Assembly: GCA_919902625.1 (NCBI GenBank)
Contig: CAKKRO010000121.1
Location: 1-31,400, forward strand
Direction of reading: 5' to 3'
Length of the DNA stretch: 31,400 nucleotides
DNA from: Nitrosomonadaceae bacterium
GTDB lineage: Bacteria > Pseudomonadota > Gammaproteobacteria > Burkholderiales > Nitrosomonadaceae
The translations under genes and the position numbers were made by a program. Below the pieces are notes generated by a model. That model saw only the letters and a list, made by a program, of their open reading frames with translations. It was not told the origin of the DNA and made no database searches. Below, in pieces: positions 1 to 7,943 of the stretch. The stretch's first letter is position 1. Each line of letters begins with the position of its first letter.

Positions 1-673
1 TGTGATTATTGGTCAGAAATTTAATATTTAGTAACCCAACACTATGCTGAGTATCGTTTTCTCTGTCAAACGGCAGGATACCGAGCAAGGGGCTTTCTAG
101 CCATTGCTCCAACGTCGCAATATTTTCGGCAACAGCCAGCATCTGCGGATCTACGCAGTTGGCCACCCAGCCGGCCAATACCAGGCCGGCATGCTGTATG
201 GCTTTGGCTGTCAGCAATGCATGGTTCAGACAACCCAGGCGCATGCCGGCCACCAATATCACCGGAAGATTAAGAATCTTTGCCAGATCCGCGCCAGTCT
301 GCCGCTGATTGATAGGCACCAGAAATCCGCCGGAACCTTCGACAATGACGATATCCGCTTTCGTGCTGAGTTCGAGATAAGCCTGATGAATCACCGGCAG
401 GTCAATTGCCATGCCTGCCTGTTGTGCGGCGATATGCGGTGCAAGCGATGGGTCGAAGGCATAGGGATTGATCTGCTGACGGGAAACCGTCACATTGCTG
501 GCTGCCAGCAAGTGCTCCACATCCATCCATTGCCCGTTTTCACTCCCCGCCGCAACCGGTTTCATACCAACAACGGTTTTCCCTTGTGCGGCAAAAGCAT
601 GCAGTAATGCACAGCTCACATGGGTTTTGCCGATGCCGGTATCCGTTCCGGTGACAAAAAAGCCTATGCTCAT
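1..673 (-). CDS. bioD: Dethiobiotin synthetase BioD (3' end cut by window edge)
   Basis: ATP-dependent carboxylation and ring closure of 7,8-diaminopelargonate to dethiobiotin, the penultimate step of biotin synthesis, in the cytoplasm. Translating the minus strand from the ATG at 673 gives 224 residues with no stop before the edge. Family enzymes are about 225 residues, so only a few residues are probably missing. Visible motifs are the P-loop GTDTGIGKT at residues 9-17 (Lys16), the substrate-binding MKPVAAG around Lys38, and a later VEGSGGFLVP loop. It lies 11 bp after the bioC stop and is the last visible gene of the bio operon. Family assignment is secure; the true C-terminus is not seen. 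Confidence 0.93.
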   Translation of the reverse strand, partial: MSIGFFVTGTDTGIGKTHVSCALLHAFAAQGKTVVGMKPVAAGSENGQWMDVEHLLAASNVTVSRQQINPYAFDPSLAPHIAAQQAGMAIDLPVIHQAYLELSTKADIVIVEGSGGFLVPINQRQTGADLAKILNLPVILVAGMRLGCLNHALLTAKAIQHAGLVLAGWVANCVDPQMLAVAENIATLEQWLESPLLGILPFDRENDTQHSVGLLNIKFLTNNH

Positions 674-684
674 CTGAGTGCCGA

Positions 685-1566
685 TTAAGGCATTAAACCC
701 AGTTGCCTGCGCGTTTCCGGTGTTAACACAGATTGTCGCGATTGCGGTTTCCAGGCATGACCGTAAACCACTTCAAAAGTCGCTGGCAGCTTCCCATCCC
801 GGCGCAATGCTTCATATTGATCCATGGCTTTTTTCCACATCGTTTTCCCGGTCAGTCCCTGACGTCTGCCTTGCGTCACATTGTGCGCGCCAATGGCCTT
901 CAAGTCACGCATCACGCTGATGACATTCGGATAGGTCAAGGTAATATATTCCATGTCCATTACCGGCGTGGAAAATCCGTTGTGCACCAGCAGATCGCCA
1001 ATGTCGTGCATGTCAATAAAGCGGTTAACATGACTGAAAGCATCCACCCGTGCGAAAGACTGGCGTAATTCCTTCAGAGTATCCGGGCCAAAGGTGCTGA
1101 ACATAAACAGGCCATTCGTGTGCAAAACACGATTCATCTCACTAAAGGTGTGATCCAGATCATTGCACCATTGCAGTGCAAGATTTGACCACACCATGCC
1201 CACGCTGCCGTCTTTAACAGGAAACTGTTCAATATCGGCGCAAACATGATAGGTTTGCGGCTTATGCAGAGGCGACCAACGCTGCCACCAGGTGATTTCC
1301 GGCCGGGCATGCGACAACATCGCCCAGGCGATATCCACAGCGATCAGTTGGCTGTCTGGATAACGTTTCGCCAATTGCTGACTGCCATAACCTGTTCCAC
1401 TGCCAGCGTCGAGGATGACGTCGGGTAAATATTTAATGTACTCAAGACGCGACAACATGCGGTTGCTCACCTCACGTTGTAAGACAGCCGCCTGATCATA
1501 ACCGGTTGCTGCACGTTCAAAAGCATTTCGCAAATGCCGCTTATCGAGAGAGTGTTCGGAATTCAT
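685..1566 (-). CDS. bioC: Malonyl-ACP O-methyltransferase BioC
   Basis: SAM-dependent methyltransferase that methylates the free carboxyl of malonyl-ACP, so that the fatty acid synthesis machinery can build the pimeloyl chain. The 293-residue protein has class I motif I, ILDAGSGTG (residues 51-59), and the acidic ribose-binding Asp78 in the next strand. The N-terminal part (RNAFERAATGYD) and the central VWSNLALQW segment are typical of BioC. Its start lies inside the end of bioH (26 bp overlap), which suggests translational coupling. Neighbours bioH upstream and bioD downstream fit the pathway, and the BioC-BioH pair accounts for pimelate formation. Confidence 0.93.
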   Translation of the reverse strand: MNSEHSLDKRHLRNAFERAATGYDQAAVLQREVSNRMLSRLEYIKYLPDVILDAGSGTGYGSQQLAKRYPDSQLIAVDIAWAMLSHARPEITWWQRWSPLHKPQTYHVCADIEQFPVKDGSVGMVWSNLALQWCNDLDHTFSEMNRVLHTNGLFMFSTFGPDTLKELRQSFARVDAFSHVNRFIDMHDIGDLLVHNGFSTPVMDMEYITLTYPNVISVMRDLKAIGAHNVTQGRRQGLTGKTMWKKAMDQYEALRRDGKLPATFEVVYGHAWKPQSRQSVLTPETRRQLGLMP

Positions 1567-2314
1567 TGAGGCAGGTGATAAATTGATCGGGGTAGGATAA
1601 AAAAGGCGCGTGACCGCAATGGGGAAACATGACCAGTTGCGATTGCGGTAATTGCTGATGCATCCAGTTGGCAGCGGCTGGATGGGTGATCACATCACTC
1701 TCTCCGTGTAATAATAAAACAGGCTGTTTAACCGCTTCTAACCGGGCGCGTAAATCATTATCCTGCAATAGTTTCAACCCTTTCTGCAAAGTACCCGGAT
1801 CGGGCTCGGCGCGTTGAAAGAAGTGTTTGCGCAGTTGTGACAGAATCGTGGCCGCATTCCGGTCTCCGCTCATTTGCAGCGTCAAGAACCGATGGATTGT
1901 GGCGGCATAATCTTGTTTCAGATTCTCCAGAAATAACAGCAGCAATTTATGCTCCATGCCCCATTCCCAATCTTCACGTTTCGCAAAACAAGGCGTCGTG
2001 GAAATCAAAGCCAATCCCTCGATACGTGCGGGTTCACGCAGCGCCAGTTCGATGGCTATCTGCCCTCCCAGCGACCAGCCGCCCACCATGCAACGCTCAG
2101 GCAGGATTTCTGTAACGATTTCTACCATATGCTCAAGCGTCCCCGGTTCACAAGCAGGGCTCAGCCCATGCCCCGGCAAATCCACCAAGTGCAAGCGAAA
2201 TTGTTGCGCCAACTGTTCCCGGACACCCCCCCAGATGCCGCTGTGCATGGCCCAGCCGTGCAACAAAACGAGATCGGGGCCATGACCTGTCGATTCAATA
2301 TGTAACTGCGTCAT
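1541..2314 (-). CDS. bioH: Pimeloyl-ACP methyl ester carboxylesterase BioH
   Basis: Alpha/beta hydrolase that removes the methyl group added by BioC, releasing pimeloyl-ACP for BioF. The 257 residues contain the oxyanion region LLHGWAMHSGIWG (17-29), the nucleophile elbow GGWSLGG with Ser81, Asp207 in LLHGESDVI, and His235 in PHCGHAPF. These spacings are nearly the same as in the E. coli enzyme (Ser82, Asp207, His235, from memory). The gene starts 2 bp after the bioF stop and overlaps bioC by 26 bp. Having bioH inside the operon, rather than separate as in E. coli, supports the assignment over other esterases. Confidence 0.93.
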   Translation of the reverse strand: MTQLHIESTGHGPDLVLLHGWAMHSGIWGGVREQLAQQFRLHLVDLPGHGLSPACEPGTLEHMVEIVTEILPERCMVGGWSLGGQIAIELALREPARIEGLALISTTPCFAKREDWEWGMEHKLLLLFLENLKQDYAATIHRFLTLQMSGDRNAATILSQLRKHFFQRAEPDPGTLQKGLKLLQDNDLRARLEAVKQPVLLLHGESDVITHPAAANWMHQQLPQSQLVMFPHCGHAPFLSYPDQFITCLNEFRTLSR

Positions 2315-2316
2315 AA

Positions 2317-3477
2317 CTATAATGCCAACTCATGCAGTGCTTGCGTCAGGCGCATAATATCTTGCGGCTGATGCGCAGCCGATAACGAAATACGCAATCG
2401 CGCCGTACCCTGCGGCACGGTTGGCGGGCGAATCGCAGGCACCAGAATGCCCCGTTCACGTAATGCCTGACTGATACGCACAGCCTCATCACTCTGACCC
2501 GCCAGCAATGGTTGGATCGGCGTACCGGAAGGCAGTAATTTCCAGGGTGATGACTGTAAACCTTGTTGCAATTGTTGGATGTTTCGCATTAATGCTTCGC
2601 GCCGCCATTCATCCTGTTCAATCCGTTTCAAACTGGTTAATAAAGCGTGAGACAGCAATGGCGGCGTTGCCGTCGTGTAGATATAACTGCGTGCAGTCTG
2701 GATCAGGGTTTCGATCACCTCCATCTGCGCCGCAACAAACGCGCCAAACACACCGGCGGCTTTTCCCAGTGTCGCCATATACACGATATGGGGTGAATGC
2801 ACAGTATTGCCATCCGGCAAAAATAAGCTGCCTCGCCCTTGCTGTCCCAATACGCCAAAACCATGCGCGTCATCCAATAGCAGCAGCGCATGATATTTTT
2901 CGCACAGCGCCACAAGCTGCCGGATCGGTGCAATATCCCCTTCCATACTGAATACGGCATCTGTAATCACCAGCTTGCGCCGGGCAGCGGCTCCCGCCAG
3001 ATGTTGTTCCAGTGCAGCAAGATCGAGGTGGGGATAGCGAATGAATTTCGCCCGTGACAACAAGGCAGCATCATTCAGTGAAGCGTGATTCAGTTTATCG
3101 GCAAAAATAACGTCCTCGCGCCCGGCCAGCGCTGTGACCACGCCGATATTGGCCATATAACCGGTGGAAAACAATAAGGCTCCAGGGAAACCGGTGAATT
3201 GCGCCAGAGCATCTTCCAGATTATGATGCGCGGCAGAGTGGCCATGAATGAGATGCGATGCACCCGCCCCCACACCGTATTGCTGCGCGCCTTCGCAGGC
3301 AGCCTGGATCAGGTCTGGATGATTGGCCAGTCCCAGATAGTCATTACTGCTGAATGCCAGATAATCACGGCCATCCATAGTGATATGGCTTGCTTGCGGA
3401 CTTTCCACGACTTGCCGGTAACGTCGCAGTCCTTGCTGATCCCGGACACGCAGTTGTTCAGTGAGTTCTGAATACAT
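2317..3477 (-). CDS. bioF: 8-amino-7-oxononanoate synthase BioF
   Basis: PLP-dependent alpha-oxoamine synthase that condenses pimeloyl-ACP (or -CoA) with L-alanine to give 8-amino-7-oxononanoate. The 386-residue length is normal. Visible active-site features are FSSNDYLGL (42-50), GHGASHL-like GAGASHLIHGH (70-80), the cofactor-binding LDDAHGFGVLG (201-211), and the Schiff-base Lys239 in MATLGKAAGVFGA. It lies 3 bp after bioB and 2 bp before bioH, so it is certainly cotranscribed. Glycine C-acetyltransferase and 5-aminolevulinate synthase are related folds, but the operon context decides for BioF. Confidence 0.95.
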   Translation of the reverse strand: MYSELTEQLRVRDQQGLRRYRQVVESPQASHITMDGRDYLAFSSNDYLGLANHPDLIQAACEGAQQYGVGAGASHLIHGHSAAHHNLEDALAQFTGFPGALLFSTGYMANIGVVTALAGREDVIFADKLNHASLNDAALLSRAKFIRYPHLDLAALEQHLAGAAARRKLVITDAVFSMEGDIAPIRQLVALCEKYHALLLLDDAHGFGVLGQQGRGSLFLPDGNTVHSPHIVYMATLGKAAGVFGAFVAAQMEVIETLIQTARSYIYTTATPPLLSHALLTSLKRIEQDEWRREALMRNIQQLQQGLQSSPWKLLPSGTPIQPLLAGQSDEAVRISQALRERGILVPAIRPPTVPQGTARLRISLSAAHQPQDIMRLTQALHELAL

Positions 3478-3480
3478 GCG

Positions 3481-4485
3481 TTACAGTGAGTGAAGCCCCA
3501 ATTTATCCAATAATGCACGGTCACGATCCGTTTCCGGATTACCTGTCGTCAATAATTTGTCGCCATAAAAAATGGAATTGGCGCCCGCCAGAAAACACAG
3601 CGCCTGCACGGCTTCTGACATTTCCTGTCTGCCTGCAGACAAACGTACCATGGCTTTGGGCATAGTAATCCGCGCGGCGGCAATGGTACGCACAAACTCC
3701 AGCGGATCCAAAGCTGCGGTTCCATACAATGGCGTGCCTTCAACCTGCACCAGATGATTAATGGGAACCGATTCCGGGTAAGGATCCAGATTGGCCAATT
3801 GGGCAATCAATCCTGCACGCGACTGACGGGTTTCCCCCATGCCGACAATACCGCCGCAACACACGTTGATTCCGGCATCGCGCACTTCCTGCAATGTATT
3901 CAAGCGATCCTGATACTGACGCGTGGTGATGATTTCTTCATAAAATTCCGGCGCGGTGTCGAGATTATGGTTGTAATAATCCAGACCGGCTTCGCTCAAT
4001 TGTTGCGCCTGGCCCGGCTTCAACAAACCCAATGTGGCACAGGTCTCCATTCCCAGCGATTTAACCGCACGCACCATTTCGGTCATCTTGTCCATGTCCC
4101 GCTGTTTGGGGCCACGCCAGGCAGCTCCCATACAAAACCGCGAAGCACCCTGAGCTTTTGCTGCAGACGCTGCAGAAACCACTTCATCCAGAGAAAGCAT
4201 AGCCTGATTATCAACACCGGTATGATAACGGGCTGCTTGCGGGCAATAACCGCAATCTTCCGGGCAGCCGCCTGTCTTCACTGAAATCAATGTGGATAAT
4301 TGCACGCCATTGGCATCATGATGTTGGCGATGAATGTACTGCGCGCGATAAATCAGATCGTTAAATGGCGCATCCAGTAATGATTGAATTTCTGCCACAC
4401 TCCAATATGCTGAATCTTCCGATTTCACGGGTATACTGCTTGAGTCATTTTGCGCTTCGTTGCTTGTCAATGAATCCGGATTCAT
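3481..4485 (-). CDS. bioB: Biotin synthase BioB
   Basis: Radical SAM enzyme that inserts sulfur into dethiobiotin to form biotin. The CxxxCxxC cluster motif is GGCPEDCGYCPQ with Cys74, Cys78 and Cys81, which bind the [4Fe-4S] cluster. The other conserved segments (GAAWRGP, YYNHNLDT, GGIVGMGET, GANSIFYGDKLLTTGNP) are all present, so the protein looks complete at 334 residues. The first 20 or so residues are Ser/Asn/Asp-rich and extend beyond the E. coli form. AGGT lies 9 nt before the ATG and supports this start. It is the first gene of bioBFHCD and diverges from comF. Confidence 0.96.
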   Translation of the reverse strand: MNPDSLTSNEAQNDSSSIPVKSEDSAYWSVAEIQSLLDAPFNDLIYRAQYIHRQHHDANGVQLSTLISVKTGGCPEDCGYCPQAARYHTGVDNQAMLSLDEVVSAASAAKAQGASRFCMGAAWRGPKQRDMDKMTEMVRAVKSLGMETCATLGLLKPGQAQQLSEAGLDYYNHNLDTAPEFYEEIITTRQYQDRLNTLQEVRDAGINVCCGGIVGMGETRQSRAGLIAQLANLDPYPESVPINHLVQVEGTPLYGTAALDPLEFVRTIAAARITMPKAMVRLSAGRQEMSEAVQALCFLAGANSIFYGDKLLTTGNPETDRDRALLDKLGLHSL

Positions 4486-4547
4486 GCCAAATTACCTGTT
4501 GTTCTGTTTAAGTGAAGAATAAATCGTTCCAGTACCGATAGCCTCGG

Positions 4548-4576
4548 ATGATCAAGGATTCAATCAATGTTGTCAA
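4548..4576 (-). promoter_or_regulatory. Candidate sigma-70 promoter for bioBFHCD
   Basis: On the minus strand a perfect TTGACA (4576-4571) is followed after 17 bp by GATCAT (4553-4548), which matches four of six bases of TATAAT. Transcription would start roughly 50 bp before the bioB ATG. It is the only close -35 match seen in the bioB-comF gap. The -10 is mediocre, so this is a prediction only. Confidence 0.4.
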
Positions 4577-4602
4577 TTTTCTCATCGCCCATTTTAAACA
4601 AC
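4569..4602. promoter_or_regulatory. Weak BirA-like operator over the bio promoter
   Basis: GTTGTCAAT and TTAAACAAC form an interrupted inverted repeat, with perfect outer arms GTTGT/ACAAC and a 16-bp spacer between the 9-mers. The E. coli bio operator is TTGTAAACC-N16-GGTTTACAA, so architecture and outer bases agree while the inner bases do not. The repeat overlaps the TTGACA element, where a repressor would block transcription. BirA with a DNA-binding domain is encoded at 15954-16937. The match is loose and could be chance. Confidence 0.3.
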
Positions 4603-4614
4603 TGATTAAATATT

Positions 4615-5313
4615 GTGCAAATCCTGACCCAGAAAAACTGCGTGCTATGTGGAATCTCCACAAACCAGGATTTATGCGAATCTTGCACCCTGCACTTACC
4701 GCAACTCCCTGTTAATCACTGCCCCATCTGTCTGTGGCCTGTGCCAACAGCAGAAGTATGTGGAGCTTGCCTGACAAGCCCGCCTGCATTCACGCGCACC
4801 ATTGCCGCACTTCGCTATACCTTTCCGGTTGATGCCTTGATCCATTCGTTAAAATACCAGGCCAATCTAGCTATCGCACCCATTCTTGCCAATTTACTTC
4901 TCCAACAACTGGAAACGCCAAAAAGCATGCCGGATGTCATTCTGCCGATGCCGCTACACCCGATCAGGTTGCGCGAACGCGGCTTTAATCAGGCGATGGA
5001 AATCAGCCGTTATGTTTCGAAGCAATTGGGAATTACGCTGCTGCCTGACAGTTGCAGTCGTATCAAACATACACCCCCTCAAACCGGATTGCCCTGGAAA
5101 GACCGGCAAAAAAATATTCGCAAAGCTTTTAGCTGTAAAATGAATCTATCCGGGAAACATGTCGCCCTAGTCGATGATGTGATGACAACAGGAGCGACAT
5201 TAAACGAATTGGCAAAAGTATTACGTAAACAAGGGGCTTGTGAAATCAGTAATTGGGTGATTGCCAGAACCCTTCCTGAAATACATCAGACAAGCTCCCA
5301 TACTCAGCAATAA
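4615..5313 (+). CDS. comF: ComF family phosphoribosyltransferase-like protein
   Basis: ComF proteins are linked to uptake of transforming DNA; in naturally competent bacteria they act at the inner membrane or cytoplasm with the DNA helicase ComFA or its equivalents. The 232 residues show an N-terminal zinc-ribbon pattern (Cys9, 12, 21, 24, 36, 39, 49, 52) and a PRTase-fold domain with the PRPP-type loop VALVDDVMTTGATLNE. RERGFNQA is the family hallmark. The annotated GTG start has no Shine-Dalgarno sequence. A better start, ATG at 4567 with AAGGA 8 nt upstream, is in the same frame but meets TGA at 4603-4605. The gene may therefore carry a nonsense codon near its true start, or be reinitiated at the GTG. 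Nearby pil genes fit a competence role. Confidence 0.85.
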   Translation: MQILTQKNCVLCGISTNQDLCESCTLHLPQLPVNHCPICLWPVPTAEVCGACLTSPPAFTRTIAALRYTFPVDALIHSLKYQANLAIAPILANLLLQQLETPKSMPDVILPMPLHPIRLRERGFNQAMEISRYVSKQLGITLLPDSCSRIKHTPPQTGLPWKDRQKNIRKAFSCKMNLSGKHVALVDDVMTTGATLNELAKVLRKQGACEISNWVIARTLPEIHQTSSHTQQ

Positions 5314-5360
5314 AAACATAACGTATACTGAGTCGGCATAGCCGCATCAATGATATCCAC

Positions 5361-5825
5361 ATGTTCAACATCATCCTTTTTCAACCTGAGATTCCACCCA
5401 ATACGGGCAATATTATTCGCCTGTGTGCAAATGCCAACATGCAATTACATCTTGTCAAACCATTAGGTTTTGCGCTGAAAGACAAGCAGTTATTACGTGC
5501 CGGTCTTGATTATCATGAATTTGCTCAAGTCAAAGTGCATGAGAGCTGGGCAGATTGCCGCCAAAGCTTGAAGGATCATCGCATTTTTGCGATAACAACC
5601 AAGGGAAAGCAGCGCTATGACAAGGTCATTTACACTGCAGGGGATGCTTTTTTATTTGGAGCTGAAAGCTGCGGTTTGCCTGCTCAGATCATGGATACCT
5701 TCCCAGAACTTCACCGTATTCGAGTACCTATGATTCCAACCAGCCGCAGCCTGAATTTATCCAATGCCGTAGCCATTGTTGCTTATGAAGCCTGGCGCCA
5801 GAGCGGATTCCCGGCAGGCTTATAG
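5361..5825 (+). CDS. trmL: tRNA (cytidine(34)-2'-O)-methyltransferase TrmL
   Basis: SPOUT-class methyltransferase that 2'-O-methylates the wobble base of the tRNA-Leu isoacceptors with CmAA and cmnm5UmAA anticodons. The 154-residue protein has the three signature blocks: LFQPEIPPNTGNIIRLCAN (6-24), LFGAESCGLP, and the knot segment PTSRSLNLSNAVAIVAYEAW near the C-terminus. It follows comF after 47 bp on the same strand and may be cotranscribed. Its stop is only 9 bp from the convergent pilQ stop, with no terminator seen between them. Confidence 0.93.
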   Translation: MFNIILFQPEIPPNTGNIIRLCANANMQLHLVKPLGFALKDKQLLRAGLDYHEFAQVKVHESWADCRQSLKDHRIFAITTKGKQRYDKVIYTAGDAFLFGAESCGLPAQIMDTFPELHRIRVPMIPTSRSLNLSNAVAIVAYEAWRQSGFPAGL

Positions 5826-5834
5826 AGAAGCTAC

Positions 5835-7931
5835 TTATTGTATATTAAGGTTGTCACTCAAAATACGCGGGGTCACAAAAATCAACAGTTCGCGTTTATC
5901 ATCCACCTTGGCCGTATTACGGAAAACGTGGCCAAGAACCGGAATATCCCCCAGCATGGGCACCTTGTTAACCACCTCATTTTCAACCCGATCAAAAATA
6001 CCGCCAATCACCACTGTTCCGCCATTCTCCACCAAAACCTTGGTAGTCACTTGTTTGGTATTAATCGATGGCGGCAGGAATTGGTTGATAGCCGTACCAA
6101 TCTTGTCCTGATTAACACTTAACACCATATCGACCTGATTATTATAGGTAATCAATGGTTTTACCTTCAAACTCAATGTTGCGTCCATAAAACGGATACT
6201 GGTGGCGCCGCTGCTTGTCGCCTGCTGATAAGGAACCCGGTCGCCCTGCTCAATAATGGCCTCCACGCCATGCGCAGTCACAACACGAGGACTGGCGATC
6301 ACCCGCCCCCTTCTGTCCGTTTCTAATGCAGATAATTCGAGATTGATCAGCCGGCCGTTATTAATCTTCATCAAACTCAAACCCAATGCAGCAGGCCCGC
6401 CCAGTAATCCCGTAGCGGCGGCAGCCGGCAGGTTTACATTCAGATTATTTGCACCACTCGCTGAACCCCCTCCAGCTAATGCACTTGAACCCGTCAGGCT
6501 ACCTGAGATTCCCAGCGATTCACCCCCTAAACCTGCTGTGCTCTGTACACCAAAACGCGCACCCAGATTTCTGCTGAATGTTTCTATCGCCTCAACAATA
6601 CGCGCTTCAATCATGACTTGTCTTTCAAAAACATCCAACCGCTGTATACGCTTTCTAACCTCACTTAATATGGAGGGAATATCTGTAACCGTTACTGTAT
6701 TACTGATCTCATCTAAATTGACCGTACCGCGCTTACTGAGCATCCCTTCAAACGATAGCGAATTAACTCTGCGATGATTAAGATGGAAAATTTCTGTGTG
6801 CAGTGGCTCCATTTCGGTTATTTGTAGCTGGGATTCCAGCTCCAGCAATTCCCTATCAGCCATTTCTTTTCGCGGCGCCACAAAAATGACATTGCCGATC
6901 TTGCGCTTATCGAGACCGTGTGCTTGTAATACGATATCAAGCGCCTGATCCCAAGGAACATCTCTTAAACGCAAGGTCAGATTCCCACCCACAGAATCAC
7001 TGGCTATGATATTAAGATTGGTAAAATCAGCAATCACTTGTAATACCGCCCGCACTTCCACATCCTGAAAATTAAGCGATAATTTCTCACCCGTATAACC
7101 GCCATTGGCGCGTTTTCTTTTTGCCAATTCCTCTTCATCATCGGTCAACGCCCGTACTTCCAAAATAAAACGCGTATCCGATTGCCGGGCGGAGTGCTCC
7201 CACCGGCCGCCGGACTTCACAATCATACGCACATTATCGCCATGCTTGGATGTCTCAATGGTATGCACAGGGGTCGCAAAATCCACAACATCTAATCGTC
7301 TTCTCAGACTACTGGGAAGAGAAGTGTCCACAAATTCTATGAAAATATCACTGCCTTGCTGTTGTACATTAACCCCTGCACCGGTTTTCGTCATATCAAC
7401 TTCAATACGGCCTTCTCCATTGGCTCCCCGTCTAAAATCTATATCCCGCAGACTATTTATTTGCTTATTGGACGTGTCTTCAGCGAATCGGACAACTGTG
7501 TTGACCGTTTGATTCTCAGCCACACCGGCTAGTTTGATAAAAAACGTATTATCTTTAGCCTGGATATCATGTTTCATTAATTTTGTTAAATTCAGTACCA
7601 ACCGGGTTCGATCCCCGACCTGTACGATATTAATACTGCGCAGATCCCCTTCTGTAACCTCCTGAAAGTTCTTACCCAGGCCATTAGAAACATGATAGAA
7701 ATCAAAGTAAATACGGAAAGGATTATTTAATGAAACACCCACAGGAAGTGTATGCAGCGGTTGATCCAAAGTTAATTTCGCAATGACTTCTCCATTCTGG
7801 ATGTTAGAAACATCAATGGATCGGATATTATTCTGAGATGCCGCAGTGGTTATAGCTTGCTCCGCAAAAATTGCGGTCGCAAAAGAAATCAATAGTGCTG
7901 TTATCCCCAAGCCAAGAATATTTCTTTTCAT
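5835..7931 (-). CDS. pilQ: Type IV pilus secretin PilQ
   Basis: Outer-membrane secretin that forms the channel through which the type IV pilus leaves the cell. From the ATG at 7931 the protein has 698 residues: a signal peptide ending near AIFA-EQ, two AMIN-like beta domains in the first 250 or so residues that would bind peptidoglycan, a secretin/TonB N-terminal (STN) domain (LSLNFQDVEVRAVLQVIADF), an N1 domain, and the C-terminal secretin barrel ending ELLIFVTPRIL. A Gly/Ala/Ser-rich insert sits in the secretin part. A longer frame would start at TTG 7940, but AGGAG lies 9 nt before the ATG and overlaps the pilP stop, so ATG is chosen. It is the last gene of pilMNOPQ. Confidence 0.95.
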   Translation of the reverse strand: MKRNILGLGITALLISFATAIFAEQAITTAASQNNIRSIDVSNIQNGEVIAKLTLDQPLHTLPVGVSLNNPFRIYFDFYHVSNGLGKNFQEVTEGDLRSINIVQVGDRTRLVLNLTKLMKHDIQAKDNTFFIKLAGVAENQTVNTVVRFAEDTSNKQINSLRDIDFRRGANGEGRIEVDMTKTGAGVNVQQQGSDIFIEFVDTSLPSSLRRRLDVVDFATPVHTIETSKHGDNVRMIVKSGGRWEHSARQSDTRFILEVRALTDDEEELAKRKRANGGYTGEKLSLNFQDVEVRAVLQVIADFTNLNIIASDSVGGNLTLRLRDVPWDQALDIVLQAHGLDKRKIGNVIFVAPRKEMADRELLELESQLQITEMEPLHTEIFHLNHRRVNSLSFEGMLSKRGTVNLDEISNTVTVTDIPSILSEVRKRIQRLDVFERQVMIEARIVEAIETFSRNLGARFGVQSTAGLGGESLGISGSLTGSSALAGGGSASGANNLNVNLPAAAATGLLGGPAALGLSLMKINNGRLINLELSALETDRRGRVIASPRVVTAHGVEAIIEQGDRVPYQQATSSGATSIRFMDATLSLKVKPLITYNNQVDMVLSVNQDKIGTAINQFLPPSINTKQVTTKVLVENGGTVVIGGIFDRVENEVVNKVPMLGDIPVLGHVFRNTAKVDDKRELLIFVTPRILSDNLNIQ

Positions 7932-7943
7932 TGTTAGCAACTC

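Noticed and set aside
104..607. Plus-strand open frames over the bio operon
   Set aside because: They are antisense shadows of bioD, bioC and other bio genes, with no domain, no Shine-Dalgarno sequence and biased composition.
4615..5313. Calling comF a pseudogene
   Set aside because: The frame from GTG to the stop is intact for 232 residues with all zinc-ribbon cysteines and the PRTase loop. Only the start is in doubt, so it is kept as a CDS.
5321..5345. Hairpin CGGCATAGCCG between comF and trmL as a terminator
   Set aside because: The stem is only four pairs and no T run follows; comF and trmL may be cotranscribed.
5835..7512. Plus-strand open frames of 94-173 codons inside pilQ
   Set aside because: They resemble no protein family and lie opposite conserved secretin domains, so they are coding shadows.
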